Assembly: GCA_003152055.1 (NCBI GenBank)
Contig: PLZH01000269.1
Location: 5,996-46,735, forward strand
Source: Burkholderiales bacterium
GTDB lineage: Bacteria > Pseudomonadota > Gammaproteobacteria > Burkholderiales > Burkholderiaceae_C
DNA length: 40,740 bases
Direction: 5' to 3'
The position numbers were made by a program, and so were the translations under genes. The notes under the pieces were generated by a model. The model saw only the letters and a program-made list of their open reading frames with translations. It made no database searches and had not been told where the DNA came from. Below are positions 9,447 to 21,057 of this stretch, in pieces (the first letter of the stretch is position 1; each line of letters opens with the position of its first letter).

Positions 9447-10637
9447 ATGAGTAGCGGGAACATGGAGCGGGTGTTGCGTCTGATGTCCGAAAAGGGCGCG
9501 TCCGACGTGTACCTCTCGGCGAATTCGCCGATCCTGATCAAGATCAACGGCCAGCTGCTGCAGCTTTCCGACCAGCCGCTGACGCATACGCAGCCGCGCC
9601 AGTTGCTCGCCGAGTTGCTGACCCCCAGCCAGCTCGAGGAGCTCGAGGACACGGGCGAGCTGAACGTCGGCGTCGGCCTGTCCGGCGTCGGCAGTTTTCG
9701 CCTCTCTGGCTTCAAGCAGCGCGGCACGATCGCCGCGGTCTTTCGCTGCATCCCGTTCGAGATCCCGACGCTGGAAAGCCTCAACGTCCCGGCTATCCTC
9801 AGCACGCTCGTGCTCGAAAAACGCGGCCTCATCCTGATGGTCGGCGCGACCGGCGCCGGCAAGAGCACGACGCTCGCCAGCATGCTCGAGCAGCGCAACC
9901 AGCAGATGGCTGGGCACATCCTGACGATCGAGGATCCGATCGAGTTCCTCTTCAACAACAAGAAATCGGTCGTCAATCAGCGCGAGGTCGGGCGCGACAC
10001 GCAGACGCTGCAGATCGGCCTGAAGACAGCACTGCGCCAAGCGCCCGATCTGATCATGATCGGCGAGATCCGCGACCGCGAGACGATGACGGCGGCGATC
10101 TCGTACGCACTGTCGGGCCATCTCGTGCTTTCGACCCTGCACGCGAACAACAGCTACCACGCGCTCGGGCGCATTCTTTCCTTCTACACGCCCGAGGCCC
10201 GGCCCGCTTTGCTCGCCGACCTCTCCGCCGGATTGCGCGCGATCGTCTCGCAGCGCCTGCTGCGCAGCGTCGCCGGCGGCCGCATGCCGGCGGTCGAGGT
10301 GCTGATGAACACCAAGCTCATCCAGGAGCTGATCGAGCGCGGCGATTTCAGCGGCGTCAAGGAAGCGATGGAGAAATCCCTCGCCGAAGGCTCGCAGACC
10401 TTCGAGCAGGACCTGGGGCGCATGATCAACCAGAACATCATCACGCGCGACGAAGGCCTCAGTTATGCCGATTCGCCGACGAACCTGATGTGGCGCCTGC
10501 AGAACGACATGACGCCGGTGTCGCGCATCGTTCCCAAGAAGGAAGACAACGACGACCAGCCGAGCTTCACCGAGATCACGATCGACGTGCGGCCGGAAGA
10601 AGTCACGGGCCTGTCACCGAACCTTCGCCGGTTCTGA
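9447..10637 (+). CDS. PilT/PilU family type IV pilus retraction ATPase
   Basis: 396 aa; Walker [43 protein letters not shown]; full-length secretion-type ATPase. Confidence 0.93.
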   Translation: MSSGNMERVLRLMSEKGASDVYLSANSPILIKINGQLLQLSDQPLTHTQPRQLLAELLTPSQLEELEDTGELNVGVGLSGVGSFRLSGFKQRGTIAAVFRCIPFEIPTLESLNVPAILSTLVLEKRGLILMVGATGAGKSTTLASMLEQRNQQMAGHILTIEDPIEFLFNNKKSVVNQREVGRDTQTLQIGLKTALRQAPDLIMIGEIRDRETMTAAISYALSGHLVLSTLHANNSYHALGRILSFYTPEARPALLADLSAGLRAIVSQRLLRSVAGGRMPAVEVLMNTKLIQELIERGDFSGVKEAMEKSLAEGSQTFEQDLGRMINQNIITRDEGLSYADSPTNLMWRLQNDMTPVSRIVPKKEDNDDQPSFTEITIDVRPEEVTGLSPNLRRF

Positions 10638-10642
10638 GCTTC

Positions 10643-11785
10643 GTGTCGGCGACGCTTCGCCTCGCCGAGCAGCTGATCGCGCTGCGCTCGGTCACACCCG
10701 AAGATGGAGGCTGCCAGACGCTGGTCGCCGAGCGGCTACGGCGGCTCGGCTTCGAGTGCACCGCATTGCCCTTCGGACCGGAGGTGGCCCCCGTCAGCAA
10801 TCTGTGGGCGCATCGCCCGGGCAGCGGCGGCAAGCTGCTTGCGTTTGCCGGCCACACCGACGTCGTCCCGACCGGCCCGCTGGCGGCGTGGACGAGCAAT
10901 CCATTCACGCCGACGATTCGCGACGGCAAACTCTATGGCCGTGGCGCCGCCGACATGAAGAGCTCGATCGCGGCGATGGTCGTCGCCACCGAGGAGTTCG
11001 TCGCCGCGCATGGCGGGCATCGCGGCGGCATCGCCCTTCTCGTCACGAGCGACGAGGAAGGGCCCTCGGTCGACGGCACGGCGCGCGTCTGCGACTGGCT
11101 GACGGAGCGCGGCACGCGACTCGACTACTGCGTCGTCGGCGAGCCGACTTCGGTCGAGCGGCTCGGCGACACGATCAAGAACGGCCGCCGCGGCACGCTC
11201 AGCGGCAAGCTGCGCATCTTCGGCGTGCAGGGTCACATCGCCTATCCGCACCTCGCCCGGAATCCGATCCATCTCGCGGCGCCGCTGCTCGCCGAGCTCG
11301 TCGGCATCGAATGGGATCCCGGCAACGCGCACTTCCCGCCGACCTCGTGGCAGATGTCGAACATTCACGCCGGAGCCGGCGCCGGCAACGTCATCCCAAG
11401 CGAGATCGTGGTCGACTTCAACTTCCGCTTCAGCAGTGAATCGACGCCGGCCGCGCTCGAGACGCGGCTCGAGACGATCGTCAAGAAGTACGTCGATGCC
11501 TACGACCTGGCCTGGACGCTCGGCGGCGAGCCCTTCCTGACGCCGACCGGCGCCTTGAGCGATGCGCTCGCCGCGGCCATCCGCGAGCACGCCGGCGTCG
11601 CCTGCAAGCTCTCGACGACCGGCGGCACGTCGGACGGCCGCTTCATCAAGCGCATCTGTGCCGAGGTCGTCGAATTCGGCCCGGTCAATGCGAGCATCCA
11701 CAAGATCGACGAATGCATCGAAGTGGCCAGCCTCGAGACGCTGAAAGACGTCTACCGGGGCACGCTCGAGCGCCTCGTCGCGTGA
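10643..11785 (+). CDS. dapE: Succinyl-diaminopimelate desuccinylase
   Basis: Probable GTG start ([25 protein letters not shown]); [59 protein letters not shown] motifs of DapE (M20). Confidence 0.95.
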   Translation: MSATLRLAEQLIALRSVTPEDGGCQTLVAERLRRLGFECTALPFGPEVAPVSNLWAHRPGSGGKLLAFAGHTDVVPTGPLAAWTSNPFTPTIRDGKLYGRGAADMKSSIAAMVVATEEFVAAHGGHRGGIALLVTSDEEGPSVDGTARVCDWLTERGTRLDYCVVGEPTSVERLGDTIKNGRRGTLSGKLRIFGVQGHIAYPHLARNPIHLAAPLLAELVGIEWDPGNAHFPPTSWQMSNIHAGAGAGNVIPSEIVVDFNFRFSSESTPAALETRLETIVKKYVDAYDLAWTLGGEPFLTPTGALSDALAAAIREHAGVACKLSTTGGTSDGRFIKRICAEVVEFGPVNASIHKIDECIEVASLETLKDVYRGTLERLVA

Positions 11786-11852
11786 GCCCGCACGGCCCTC
11801 CGAAGGGCGAATTCCCTTCTGGCGGGACGGCGCGCAGCGCCACGGAGGCACC

Positions 11853-12728
11853 ATGACGCTGGTCGAACTGGTCCAGGCGCAAAGCGAGCGCCTGAAGCGC
11901 GCCGACGTCTCGTTCGGCCACGGCACGGGCAACGCCTTCGACGAGGCGGCGTGGCTCGTCACGTGGGCGCTCGGCCTGCCGCTCGACGCGCTCGAAGCCC
12001 GCGCCGGGCACGAGCTTTCGGCCGAGGACCTGGCGAAGGCCGAAGCGCTCGTCTCCCGGCGCATCGAGACCCGCCAGCCCGCCGCCTATCTCACCGGCGA
12101 AGCGTGGTTGCAGAACGTGCCGTTCACGATCGACGCGCGCTCCATCGTGCCGCGCTCCTACATCGCCGAGCTCCTCGTCGACGCCGAAGAATCGGCAACG
12201 CTCGATGCGTGGCTGTCCGACCGGACCCGGCGCGTTCTCGACCTCTGCACCGGCAACGGCAGCCTCGCCGTGATCGCGGCGATGGCGTATCCCGAGATCG
12301 AAGTCGACGCGTCCGACATCAGCGCCGGCGCGCTCGAGCTGGCACGCATCAACGTCGCGCGGCACGGCATGGAGAAACGCATCGCGGTGCTCGAGTCGGA
12401 CCTTTTCGCCAGCCTGCGGGGCACCTACGACCTCATCCTCTGCAATCCGCCCTACGTCACCGATGCGAGCATGTCGGTACTGCCGGCCGAATACCGCGCC
12501 GAGCCGGCGCTAGCGCTCGCCGGCGGGGCCGACGGCATGGACCTGATCCGGCGCATCGTCGCTGAAGCGCCGGCGCACATGAGCGAAGACGCCGTGCTCG
12601 TCATCGAAGTCGGCCATGAGCGCCGCCGCTTCGAGGCGGTGTTTCCGCGCCTCGAATGCGCCTGGCTCGAGACGAGCGGCGGCAACGATTGCGTGGTGCT
12701 CGTGGAGCGGCAAGCGCTCGCCCGCTGA
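11853..12728 (+). CDS. prmB: 50S ribosomal protein L3 N(5)-glutamine methyltransferase
   Basis: 291 aa; VLDLCTGNGSLAVIAA and ILCNPPYVTD motifs; PrmB/HemK family with the PrmB-type N-terminus. Confidence 0.9.
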   Translation: MTLVELVQAQSERLKRADVSFGHGTGNAFDEAAWLVTWALGLPLDALEARAGHELSAEDLAKAEALVSRRIETRQPAAYLTGEAWLQNVPFTIDARSIVPRSYIAELLVDAEESATLDAWLSDRTRRVLDLCTGNGSLAVIAAMAYPEIEVDASDISAGALELARINVARHGMEKRIAVLESDLFASLRGTYDLILCNPPYVTDASMSVLPAEYRAEPALALAGGADGMDLIRRIVAEAPAHMSEDAVLVIEVGHERRRFEAVFPRLECAWLETSGGNDCVVLVERQALAR

Positions 12729-12793
12729 AGCGGCTCACCCAAGGCTTGCCACGCTGAACCGGCAGCTTCGCGCCGCCGGGCGAAAATCAACCC

Positions 12794-14737
<1,944 letters not shown>

Positions 14738-14759
14738 ACCCCTGCTTCATGGAGCTGCG

Positions 14760-15185
14760 ATGAAACTCGAAAAAGTTCTGTACACCGCGCACGCCACTTC
14801 GACCGGCGGCCGCGAAGGCACATCGAAATCGGACGACGGCGTGCTCGACCTCAAGCTCACGACGCCCAAGGGCCTCGGCGGCAACGGCGCCACCGGCACC
14901 AACCCCGAGCAGCTGTTCGCAGCGGGCTACTCGGCCTGCTTCATCGGCGCGATGAAGCACGTGGCACTGATGCAGAAGGTCGCGCTGCCGGCCGACACCT
15001 CGATCGCCGCCGACGTCGGCATCGGCCCGATCCCGCAGGGCTTCGGAATCCAGGTCGCGCTTCACGTCCATATTCCAGGCATGGACAAGGACGCGGCGAA
15101 GAAGATCGTCGATGCGGCCCACCAGGTCTGCCCCTACTCGAACGCGACGCGCGGCAACGTCGAGGTGACGCTGGACGTCGTCTAG
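14760..15185 (+). CDS. Ohr/OsmC family organic hydroperoxide resistance protein
   Basis: 141 aa; LYTAHATSTGGREG, NPEQLFAAGYSACFIGAMKHVA, HQVCPYSNATRGNVEVTL with the two conserved Cys. Confidence 0.93.
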   Translation: MKLEKVLYTAHATSTGGREGTSKSDDGVLDLKLTTPKGLGGNGATGTNPEQLFAAGYSACFIGAMKHVALMQKVALPADTSIAADVGIGPIPQGFGIQVALHVHIPGMDKDAAKKIVDAAHQVCPYSNATRGNVEVTLDVV

Positions 15186-15201
15186 CGACGAACGTTCCCA
15201 C

Positions 15202-16143
15202 TCAGGCACCGGGCGGCAGCAAGCGAAGCATCAGCTCGATTCGCGCCTGCACCGGCGTCAGGTCCCCGGCAGAAGGCGTCGCGTCCGCGGCATCCCCGAC
15301 GATGCCGCCTTCGAGGCAGCGCGTGCTGCGCAGCACGGCGATGCCGCGCTGCATCGCCTCGACCAGCGCCAGCTCGAGCGCGGCGTGGACGGTGCCGTTG
15401 CCCGTCGCTGCCACGACGATGCCTTGGACGCCGGCGTCCGCGAGCACCTTGACGATGCGACCGTTGGCGCCCGCCGTGCTCGTCACGATCTCGACGCGCG
15501 GCCACGCCGAGGCGTCCGCCGGCAAGGCGCCGATGCCCACGGTGTCTTGCGTCGGCCATCCCCGAAGGGCCCGCATCCGCCCCTTCTCGATGCGCGCCAG
15601 CGGCCCGGCGTCGCCCGATGCGAAGGCATCCAGCCGATAGGGATGGATCTTGCGCACATCGCGCGCCGCATGGACCCATCCGGCGAAAGCGACGACGACG
15701 CCTGCTTCGCCCTGCGTCGCGACGGCGATGGCGTCGGCGAGGTTGCGTGGGCCGTCGGCTTCGCTCGACGTCGCCGGCCGCATCGCGCCGGTCAACACGA
15801 CCGGCTTGGCGACGGCAACGACGCGCGCCAGGAAATACGCGGTCTCCTCAAGCGTATCGGTGCCGTGCGTGACGACGATGCCGACGACCTCGGGACGCGA
15901 CGCGTAATGCTCCAGGCGTTGTGCGAGCCTTCGCCAGGTTGCGAAGTCCATGTCCTTGCTGTCGAACTGCGCGACCTGCTCGGTCTCGACGACGACGCCT
16001 GCCGTCGCCGCAAGCGCCGCGACGAGGTACGCGACGCCGAGCTGCGCTGCCTTGTAGTCCACATGATCGGTCGGCGTCGCGGCGATGCCGGCAATGGTGC
16101 CGCCGGTGCCGAGCACAACCACGATCGGCGCCTTGCTTTGCAT
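15202..16143 (-). CDS. Asparaginase family protein
   Basis: MQSKAPIVVVLGTGGTIAGIA..., VVTHGTDTLEETAYFL, VVLTGAMRPATSSEADGPRNL; ATG at 16143 (an upstream TTG at 16152 is also possible). Confidence 0.92.
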   Translation of the reverse strand: MQSKAPIVVVLGTGGTIAGIAATPTDHVDYKAAQLGVAYLVAALAATAGVVVETEQVAQFDSKDMDFATWRRLAQRLEHYASRPEVVGIVVTHGTDTLEETAYFLARVVAVAKPVVLTGAMRPATSSEADGPRNLADAIAVATQGEAGVVVAFAGWVHAARDVRKIHPYRLDAFASGDAGPLARIEKGRMRALRGWPTQDTVGIGALPADASAWPRVEIVTSTAGANGRIVKVLADAGVQGIVVAATGNGTVHAALELALVEAMQRGIAVLRSTRCLEGGIVGDAADATPSAGDLTPVQARIELMLRLLPPGA

Positions 16144-16154
16144 ATTTTCCAAGA

Positions 16155-16188
16155 CTGGATGAAAATACAGGGCTGGATAAATATTCAG
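16155..16188. promoter_or_regulatory. Tandem LexA (SOS) box-like operator upstream of lexA
   Basis: CTGG-N8-ACAG (16155..16170, ctggatgaaaatacag) and CTGG-N8-TCAG (16173..16188, ctggataaatattcag), 18 bp apart start to start, near-matches to CTGT-N8-ACAG, 35–68 bp upstream of the lexA ATG. Confidence 0.68.
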
Positions 16189-16222
16189 CGGCCAAGGTTC
16201 AACGGCCCACAGTCAGCCGGAG

Positions 16223-16903
16223 GTGCCCATGCACGAGACGCCCAAACTCACCGATCGCCAGCAGCAGATCCTCGATCTCGTGCAAAGCGCGATCGAACGC
16301 ACCGGAGCACCGCCGACGCGCGCCGAAATCGCCAACGAGCTCGGCTTCAAATCGGCCAACGCCGCCGAGGAGCACCTGCAGGCGCTGGCGAGGAAGGGCG
16401 TCATCGAGCTGATCGGCGGCACGTCGCGCGGCATCCGCTTGCAGTCTGACACACTGCGCGCGCTCAACGAGGCGCGCGGCAAGCAGTTCTCACTGCCCTT
16501 GCCGAGCCTGGCGCAGCTTTCGTTGCCGCTGGTCGGCCGCGTCGCCGCCGGCAGCCCGATCCTCGCCCAGGAGCACATCGACCGCAGCTTCCTCATGGAA
16601 GCGAGCATGTTCGCGCGTCGGCCCGACTACCTGCTCAAGGTCCGCGGCATGAGCATGCGCAACGCCGGCATCATGGACGGCGATCTGCTCGCCGTGCAGA
16701 AAGTACATGAGGCGAAGAACGGCCAGATCATCGTCGCCCGGCTCGGCGACGAGGTCACGGTCAAACGCTTCAAGCGCAGCCGCGGCGCGATCGAGCTGCT
16801 GCCCGAGAACCCCGATTTCAAGCCCATCGTCGTCGGCCCGGAAGACGCCTTCGAGATCGAAGGTCTCGCCGTCGGCCTCATTCGCAACAACATGCTGATG
16901 TGA
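16223..16903 (+). CDS. lexA: LexA repressor
   Basis: 226 aa; winged-helix N-terminus ([47 protein letters not shown]), cleavage-region Ala-Gly-like [29 protein letters not shown], catalytic K region. Confidence 0.97.
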   Translation: MPMHETPKLTDRQQQILDLVQSAIERTGAPPTRAEIANELGFKSANAAEEHLQALARKGVIELIGGTSRGIRLQSDTLRALNEARGKQFSLPLPSLAQLSLPLVGRVAAGSPILAQEHIDRSFLMEASMFARRPDYLLKVRGMSMRNAGIMDGDLLAVQKVHEAKNGQIIVARLGDEVTVKRFKRSRGAIELLPENPDFKPIVVGPEDAFEIEGLAVGLIRNNMLM

Positions 16904-16922
16904 GATCGCGCTGGAGCCGGCC

Positions 16923-17222
16923 ATGGTCATCAAGTCGCCCAAGGCGCCGAGCGCCGCCGAATGCATGCACCTCGAGCAGCTGCCCAACATCGGGCCCGCC
17001 CTGGCCGCCGATCTGCGCCTGATCGGCATCGAACATCCATCGGACCTGCGCGGCAAGGACGCCTTCGTCCTCTATCGAACGCTTTGCGAGAAGACGGGGC
17101 AGCGCCACGACCCCTGCGTTCTTGACACCTTCATGGCCGCGACTGATTTCATGCGCGGCGCGCCGGCGGCGCCGTGGTGGAAGTACACCTCCGAGCGCAA
17201 GGCGACTTTCGGCACGCTCTGA
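16923..17222 (+). CDS. Helix-hairpin-helix (Cdd1-like 'pathogenicity locus' family) small protein
   Basis: 99 aa; LEQLPNIGPALAADLRLIGIEHPSDLRGKDAFVLYRTLCEKTGQRHDPCVLDTFMAATDFMRGAPAAPWWKYT. Confidence 0.75.
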   Translation: MVIKSPKAPSAAECMHLEQLPNIGPALAADLRLIGIEHPSDLRGKDAFVLYRTLCEKTGQRHDPCVLDTFMAATDFMRGAPAAPWWKYTSERKATFGTL

Positions 17223-17337
17223 CGCGCCGCACGATCTGCAAACTGGCTGGTCAGAGCCGCGCTTTTCGCGGCATCGTCACACCGGCCGGCTAGAACAATG
17301 GGCCATCGGCAGCTCCTGCCGAGGCCGCATTGCCGCC

Positions 17338-17751
17338 ATGCCCCTGTCACCGTTGCGCGTCATCCTCAGCTCGTTCCTGCCCTCGTCGGCAGCGGAGAGC
17401 ACGGTGCGCCGCGTCGAGAGCTGCCCACCCCTGGCGCGGCCACGGGGCCTGCGCTGGGCGCCGCAGCTCAGGCGAACCCCGTCGTCGGGCGATACGCTGG
17501 CGGCAGCACGGCTCGACTTCGCCGACGCGCTTCATGACGTCCGCAACCGTGCATCGCTCGATGCGCAGTCGCGCATCGCCGTGACACGCTCGCTGCACGA
17601 GCTCTGGCATTTTCGCGAAGAGGTGTTCAGCCTCGTCGCCTGCCGGCACGATCAGGCCGAAGCCGCGCGCCGCCTCACGCTGCTCAACCGGCACTTCGCG
17701 CGCACGGCAGCCGATCGGCGTTCACACCGCTCGGCGGCGCCTGAGCCTTGA
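17338..17751 (+). CDS. Hypothetical protein (~137 aa)
   Basis: Open frame from ATG 17338; plausible helical C-terminus (LHELWHFREEVFSLVACRHDQAEAARRLTLLNRHFAR) but no recognisable family. Confidence 0.5.
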   Translation: MPLSPLRVILSSFLPSSAAESTVRRVESCPPLARPRGLRWAPQLRRTPSSGDTLAAARLDFADALHDVRNRASLDAQSRIAVTRSLHELWHFREEVFSLVACRHDQAEAARRLTLLNRHFARTAADRRSHRSAAPEP

Positions 17752-17752
17752 T

Positions 17753-18271
17753 TCAGCTGGCGGCCGTCAGGCTGCCGAGGTAATCGCTCTTGCCGAGATC
17801 GACGCCGTTATGGCGCAACAGCGCATACACCGTCGTGACGTGGAAGAAGAAGTTCGGCAGGACGAATTGCTTGAGGTAGACCTCGCCCTTCATCGTGATC
17901 GAGCCGTCGCGGCGCGGCACCACGATGTCCTTCGCGTCGCTGCCGTCGATCGCGTCGGCAGGCACCGAGCGCACGTAATCGATGGTCTTGCGAATCCGCT
18001 CGCGCAACTCGGCGAGGCTGGCCTCGTTGTCCTCGAACTTCGGCGAGTCGACGCCAGTCAGGCGCGCGACGCAGAACTTCGCCGCGTCGCAGGCGATCTG
18101 GATCTGCTTGGTGAACGGCAGCATGTCGGGGGCGAGGCGCGCGCCGAGGTAGACGGCCGGCTCGAACTTCTTTTCCTTGGCGTGCGCTTCGGCCTTGTCG
18201 AGCCAGGCGCTCATGTTGCCGAGCATGCGCACGAACACGGGCACACTCGCTGAATGCATCGAGATCGACAT
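17753..18271 (-). CDS. DUF1993-family protein
   Basis: 172 aa from MSISMHSASVPVFVRMLGNMSAWLDKAEAHAKEKKFEP..., with LPNFFFHVTTVYALLRHNGVDLGKSDYLG near the C-terminus. Confidence 0.82.
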   Translation of the reverse strand: MSISMHSASVPVFVRMLGNMSAWLDKAEAHAKEKKFEPAVYLGARLAPDMLPFTKQIQIACDAAKFCVARLTGVDSPKFEDNEASLAELRERIRKTIDYVRSVPADAIDGSDAKDIVVPRRDGSITMKGEVYLKQFVLPNFFFHVTTVYALLRHNGVDLGKSDYLGSLTAAS

Positions 18272-18377
18272 AGCGATTCCTTGGTGAGTTGATTCGGGGA
18301 TGCTACGCCGCGGCCCGGCGCCGTGCACAATCGGCAGCAGGCACGAACAGGCGTGCCTTGTCGATCCCCGGCGGCCC

Positions 18378-19385
18378 GTGAACATCATCATCCTCGACGA
18401 CTATCAGGATGCGGTGCGCAAACTCAAGTGCGCCGCAATCCTCGATCCGCTCAACGCCAAGGTCTTCACCAACACCGTCAAGGGCATCGGCCAGCTATCG
18501 GTGCGGCTGCGCGATGCCGAAGTCCTCGTCCTGATCCGCGAGCGCACGCACTTTCCCAAGCAGCTTCTCGAAAAGCTGCCCAAGCTAAAGCTCATTTCGC
18601 AAACCGGCAAGGTCGGCCCGCACATCGACGTCGAGACCTGCACGCGCCTGGGCATCGCCGTGGCCGAAGGCGTCGGCTCGCCGGTCGCTCCGGCCGAACT
18701 CACCTGGGCGCTCATCATGGCGGCGATGCGCCGGCTGCCGCAGTACATCGGCAACCTCAAGCATGGCGCCTGGCAGCAGTCGGGCCTGAAGGCAGCGTCG
18801 ATGCCGCCGAACTTCGGCATCGGCATGGTCCTCAAGGGCAAGACGCTCGGCATCTGGGGCTTCGGCAAGATCGGCCGGCTCATCGCCGGCTACGGACGCG
18901 CCTTCGGCATGACGGTCGTGGTGTGGGGCAGCGAAGGCTCCCGGGAGCGCGCCAGCGCCGCCGGCTACGCCGCGGCAGCGAGCCGCGACGCCTTCTTCGA
19001 GGCCGCCGACGTGCTCTCGCTGCACCTGCGCCTGAACGATGCGACGCGCGGCGTCGTCAAGCTCGACGCGCTCTCGCGCATGAAGCCGACGGCGCTCCTC
19101 GTCAACACCTCGCGCGCCGAGCTGATCGAAGAGGGCGCGCTCGTTTCAGCCCTGAACCGCGGCCGGCCGGGCATGGCCGCCGTCGACGTGTTCGAGAGCG
19201 AGCCGATCCTGCAGGGCCATCTGCTGCTGCGCCTCGAGAACGCCGTGTGCACGCCGCACATCGGCTATGTCGAGCAGGACAGCTACGAGCTCTACTTCGA
19301 GGCGGCATTCGCCAACGTTGTCGACTTCATCAACGGCAACCCGACACACATCGTCAACCCGGACGCGCTCAAGGTTCATCGATGA
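18378..19385 (+). CDS. D-2-hydroxyacid dehydrogenase family protein
   Basis: GTG start (VNIIILDDYQDAVRKLKC); Rossmann GIWGFGKIGRLIAGYGRAFGMTVVVWG; LVNTSRAELIEEGALVSAL; TPHIGYVEQDSYE. Confidence 0.9.
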   Translation: MNIIILDDYQDAVRKLKCAAILDPLNAKVFTNTVKGIGQLSVRLRDAEVLVLIRERTHFPKQLLEKLPKLKLISQTGKVGPHIDVETCTRLGIAVAEGVGSPVAPAELTWALIMAAMRRLPQYIGNLKHGAWQQSGLKAASMPPNFGIGMVLKGKTLGIWGFGKIGRLIAGYGRAFGMTVVVWGSEGSRERASAAGYAAAASRDAFFEAADVLSLHLRLNDATRGVVKLDALSRMKPTALLVNTSRAELIEEGALVSALNRGRPGMAAVDVFESEPILQGHLLLRLENAVCTPHIGYVEQDSYELYFEAAFANVVDFINGNPTHIVNPDALKVHR

Positions 19386-19397
19386 CGGTGGCGAGCG

Positions 19398-19867
19398 TTG
19401 CGGCGAGGCCGGCGCCGGTGCGCCGCAGCGCGCAGGCTCGCTGGGCACTCATGTTCGGCAAGACGTGCTGCACGCATCGGCGAACGAATCGACCCTGCTG
19501 CTCGCCTGGTTCGGCGTCTTCGGCCTCATCGGCAGCGTCGTGCTCGGCCGCCTCATCGACCGCGCCGACGCGCCGGTCGCCGCGACGGCCATGGTCGGTC
19601 CTGATGGCGGTTTCCTTCCTCGCCTGGCCGTTCGCTGCGGGTAGCGTCGGCATCGCGCTCGCCCTCGTGCCCTGGGGGCTCGGCTGCTTTTCCGCCAACT
19701 CGGCGCAGCAGGCGGGGCTCAGTGCCGCCGCGCCCGCCCTGGCTCCGGCCCTGCTCGCCCTCAACACCTCGGCGATCTATCTCAGGCAGGCGGCCGGCAC
19801 GTCGAGTGGCGGCTGGCTGATCGCGCATCGCAGCTACGGCGTGCTGAGCGAGGCCGGCCTCGCCTGA
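19398..19867 (+). pseudogene. Truncated, frameshifted MFS transporter remnant
   Basis: Frame 1: LGTHVRQDVLHASANESTLLLAWFGVFGLIGSVVLGRLIDRADAPVAATAMV; switches near 19595–19605 to frame 2: LMAVSFLAWPFAAGSVGIALALVPWGLGCFSANSAQQAGLSAAAPALAPALLALNTSAIYLRQAAGTSSGGWLIAHRSYGVL-stop. The first half of a typical MFS protein is missing. Confidence 0.72.
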
Positions 19868-19916
19868 CTGATCGTTGCTGTTGCCGTGAGCGGGGGGCCA
19901 TTCACGCCGCAAGGCC

Positions 19917-20492
19917 ATGACCGACGACGCGAACGATCCTCCATCAGAACGGCCCCGATCGAAGGCCGAACTCTTCTTCGCCTTCAACCGCATGGCTCTG
20001 CAGGGTTTCGGCGGCGTTCTCGCCGTGGCCCAGCGCGAACTCGTCGAACGCAAACGCTGGCTCAGGCGCGACGAGTTCGTCGAGATGCTGGCGCTCGCGC
20101 AGGTGCTGCCGGGTCCGAACGTCGTCAACCTCGCCCTCATGCTGGGCGACCGTTACTTCGGACTGCGCGGCGCCTTTTCCGCCCTCGCCGGCATGCTGGC
20201 CATACCGCTCCTCATCGTCCTGATGCTGACCGCCGCCTACGCCGAGCTGTCGCGATTCATGGTGGTCTCGGGTGCCCTTCGCGGCATGGGCGCGGTCGCC
20301 GCCGGCCTCATCATCGCCACGGCCATCAAGCTGATCGCGACGCTGGGCACGAACCGCCTCGGGCCGCCTCTGGCCGCCGCCTTCGCGGCGCTGACCTTCG
20401 TCGCCATCGCCTGGTTGCGCTGGCCGCTGATCTGGGTCATCGCGGGACTTGGATCGGTCTCTGTCGCCATGGCCTGGGTGCGCTGGCGATGA
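19917..20492 (+). CDS. Chromate transporter family protein (first half-size subunit)
   Basis: 191 aa; FNRMALQGFGGVLAVAQRELVERKRWLRRDEFVEMLALAQVLPGPNVVNLALMLGDR, hallmark of ChrA-family domains. Confidence 0.9.
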   Translation: MTDDANDPPSERPRSKAELFFAFNRMALQGFGGVLAVAQRELVERKRWLRRDEFVEMLALAQVLPGPNVVNLALMLGDRYFGLRGAFSALAGMLAIPLLIVLMLTAAYAELSRFMVVSGALRGMGAVAAGLIIATAIKLIATLGTNRLGPPLAAAFAALTFVAIAWLRWPLIWVIAGLGSVSVAMAWVRWR

Positions 20493-21052
20493 CCGCGCTC
20501 CTTCATCCCGCGCTCAGCGCCAACGAGCTGCTCGCCCTGTTCGGCCACTTCCTCCTTCTCAGCCTGCTCGCCGTCGGCGGCGCGATCACCACGACGCCCG
20601 ACATGCACCGATTCGTCGTCGACGAGCACCACTGGCTCAGCAACGTGCAGTTCAGCGCCTCCATCGCCATTGCCCAGTCGGCGCCCGGGCCGAACGTGCT
20701 GTTCGTCGCCGTCATCGGCTGGAACGTCGCCGGGCCGCTCGGCGCGCTGGCGACGACCAGCGGCACGTTGATGCCCTCGACGGTGCTCACCCTGTTCGCC
20801 AACCGCTGGGGTGCCCGGCGCCGCGAGACGCGCGGCATCCGCGCCTTCACGACCGGCCTCACGCCGCTGACGATCGGCCTTCTCCTGGCGACCGGCTGGG
20901 TGCTCGCCCAGCCGTACGTCATCGCCGGCACGCATCGCCTCGGCGCGATCGCCCTCGTCGCGTTCTGCACCGTTGTCATGCTGCGGACGCGCCTCAGCCC
21001 GATGTGGCTCGTCGCCTTCGGCGCCGTCGTCGGCGGCCTCGGCTGGGTCTAG
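20489..21052 (+). CDS. Chromate transporter family protein (second half-size subunit)
   Basis: ATGA overlap with upstream gene; LLALFGHFLLLSLLAVGGAITTTPDMHRFVVDEHHWLSNVQFSASIAIAQSAPGPNVLFVAVIGW. Confidence 0.88.
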   Translation: MTALLHPALSANELLALFGHFLLLSLLAVGGAITTTPDMHRFVVDEHHWLSNVQFSASIAIAQSAPGPNVLFVAVIGWNVAGPLGALATTSGTLMPSTVLTLFANRWGARRRETRGIRAFTTGLTPLTIGLLLATGWVLAQPYVIAGTHRLGAIALVAFCTVVMLRTRLSPMWLVAFGAVVGGLGWV

Positions 21053-21057
21053 GACGC

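Noticed and set aside
11802-11819. GAAGGG-CGAATT-CCCTTC hairpin between dapE and prmB
   Set aside because: Only a 6-bp stem without a T-tract; may be chance, not strong enough to call a terminator.
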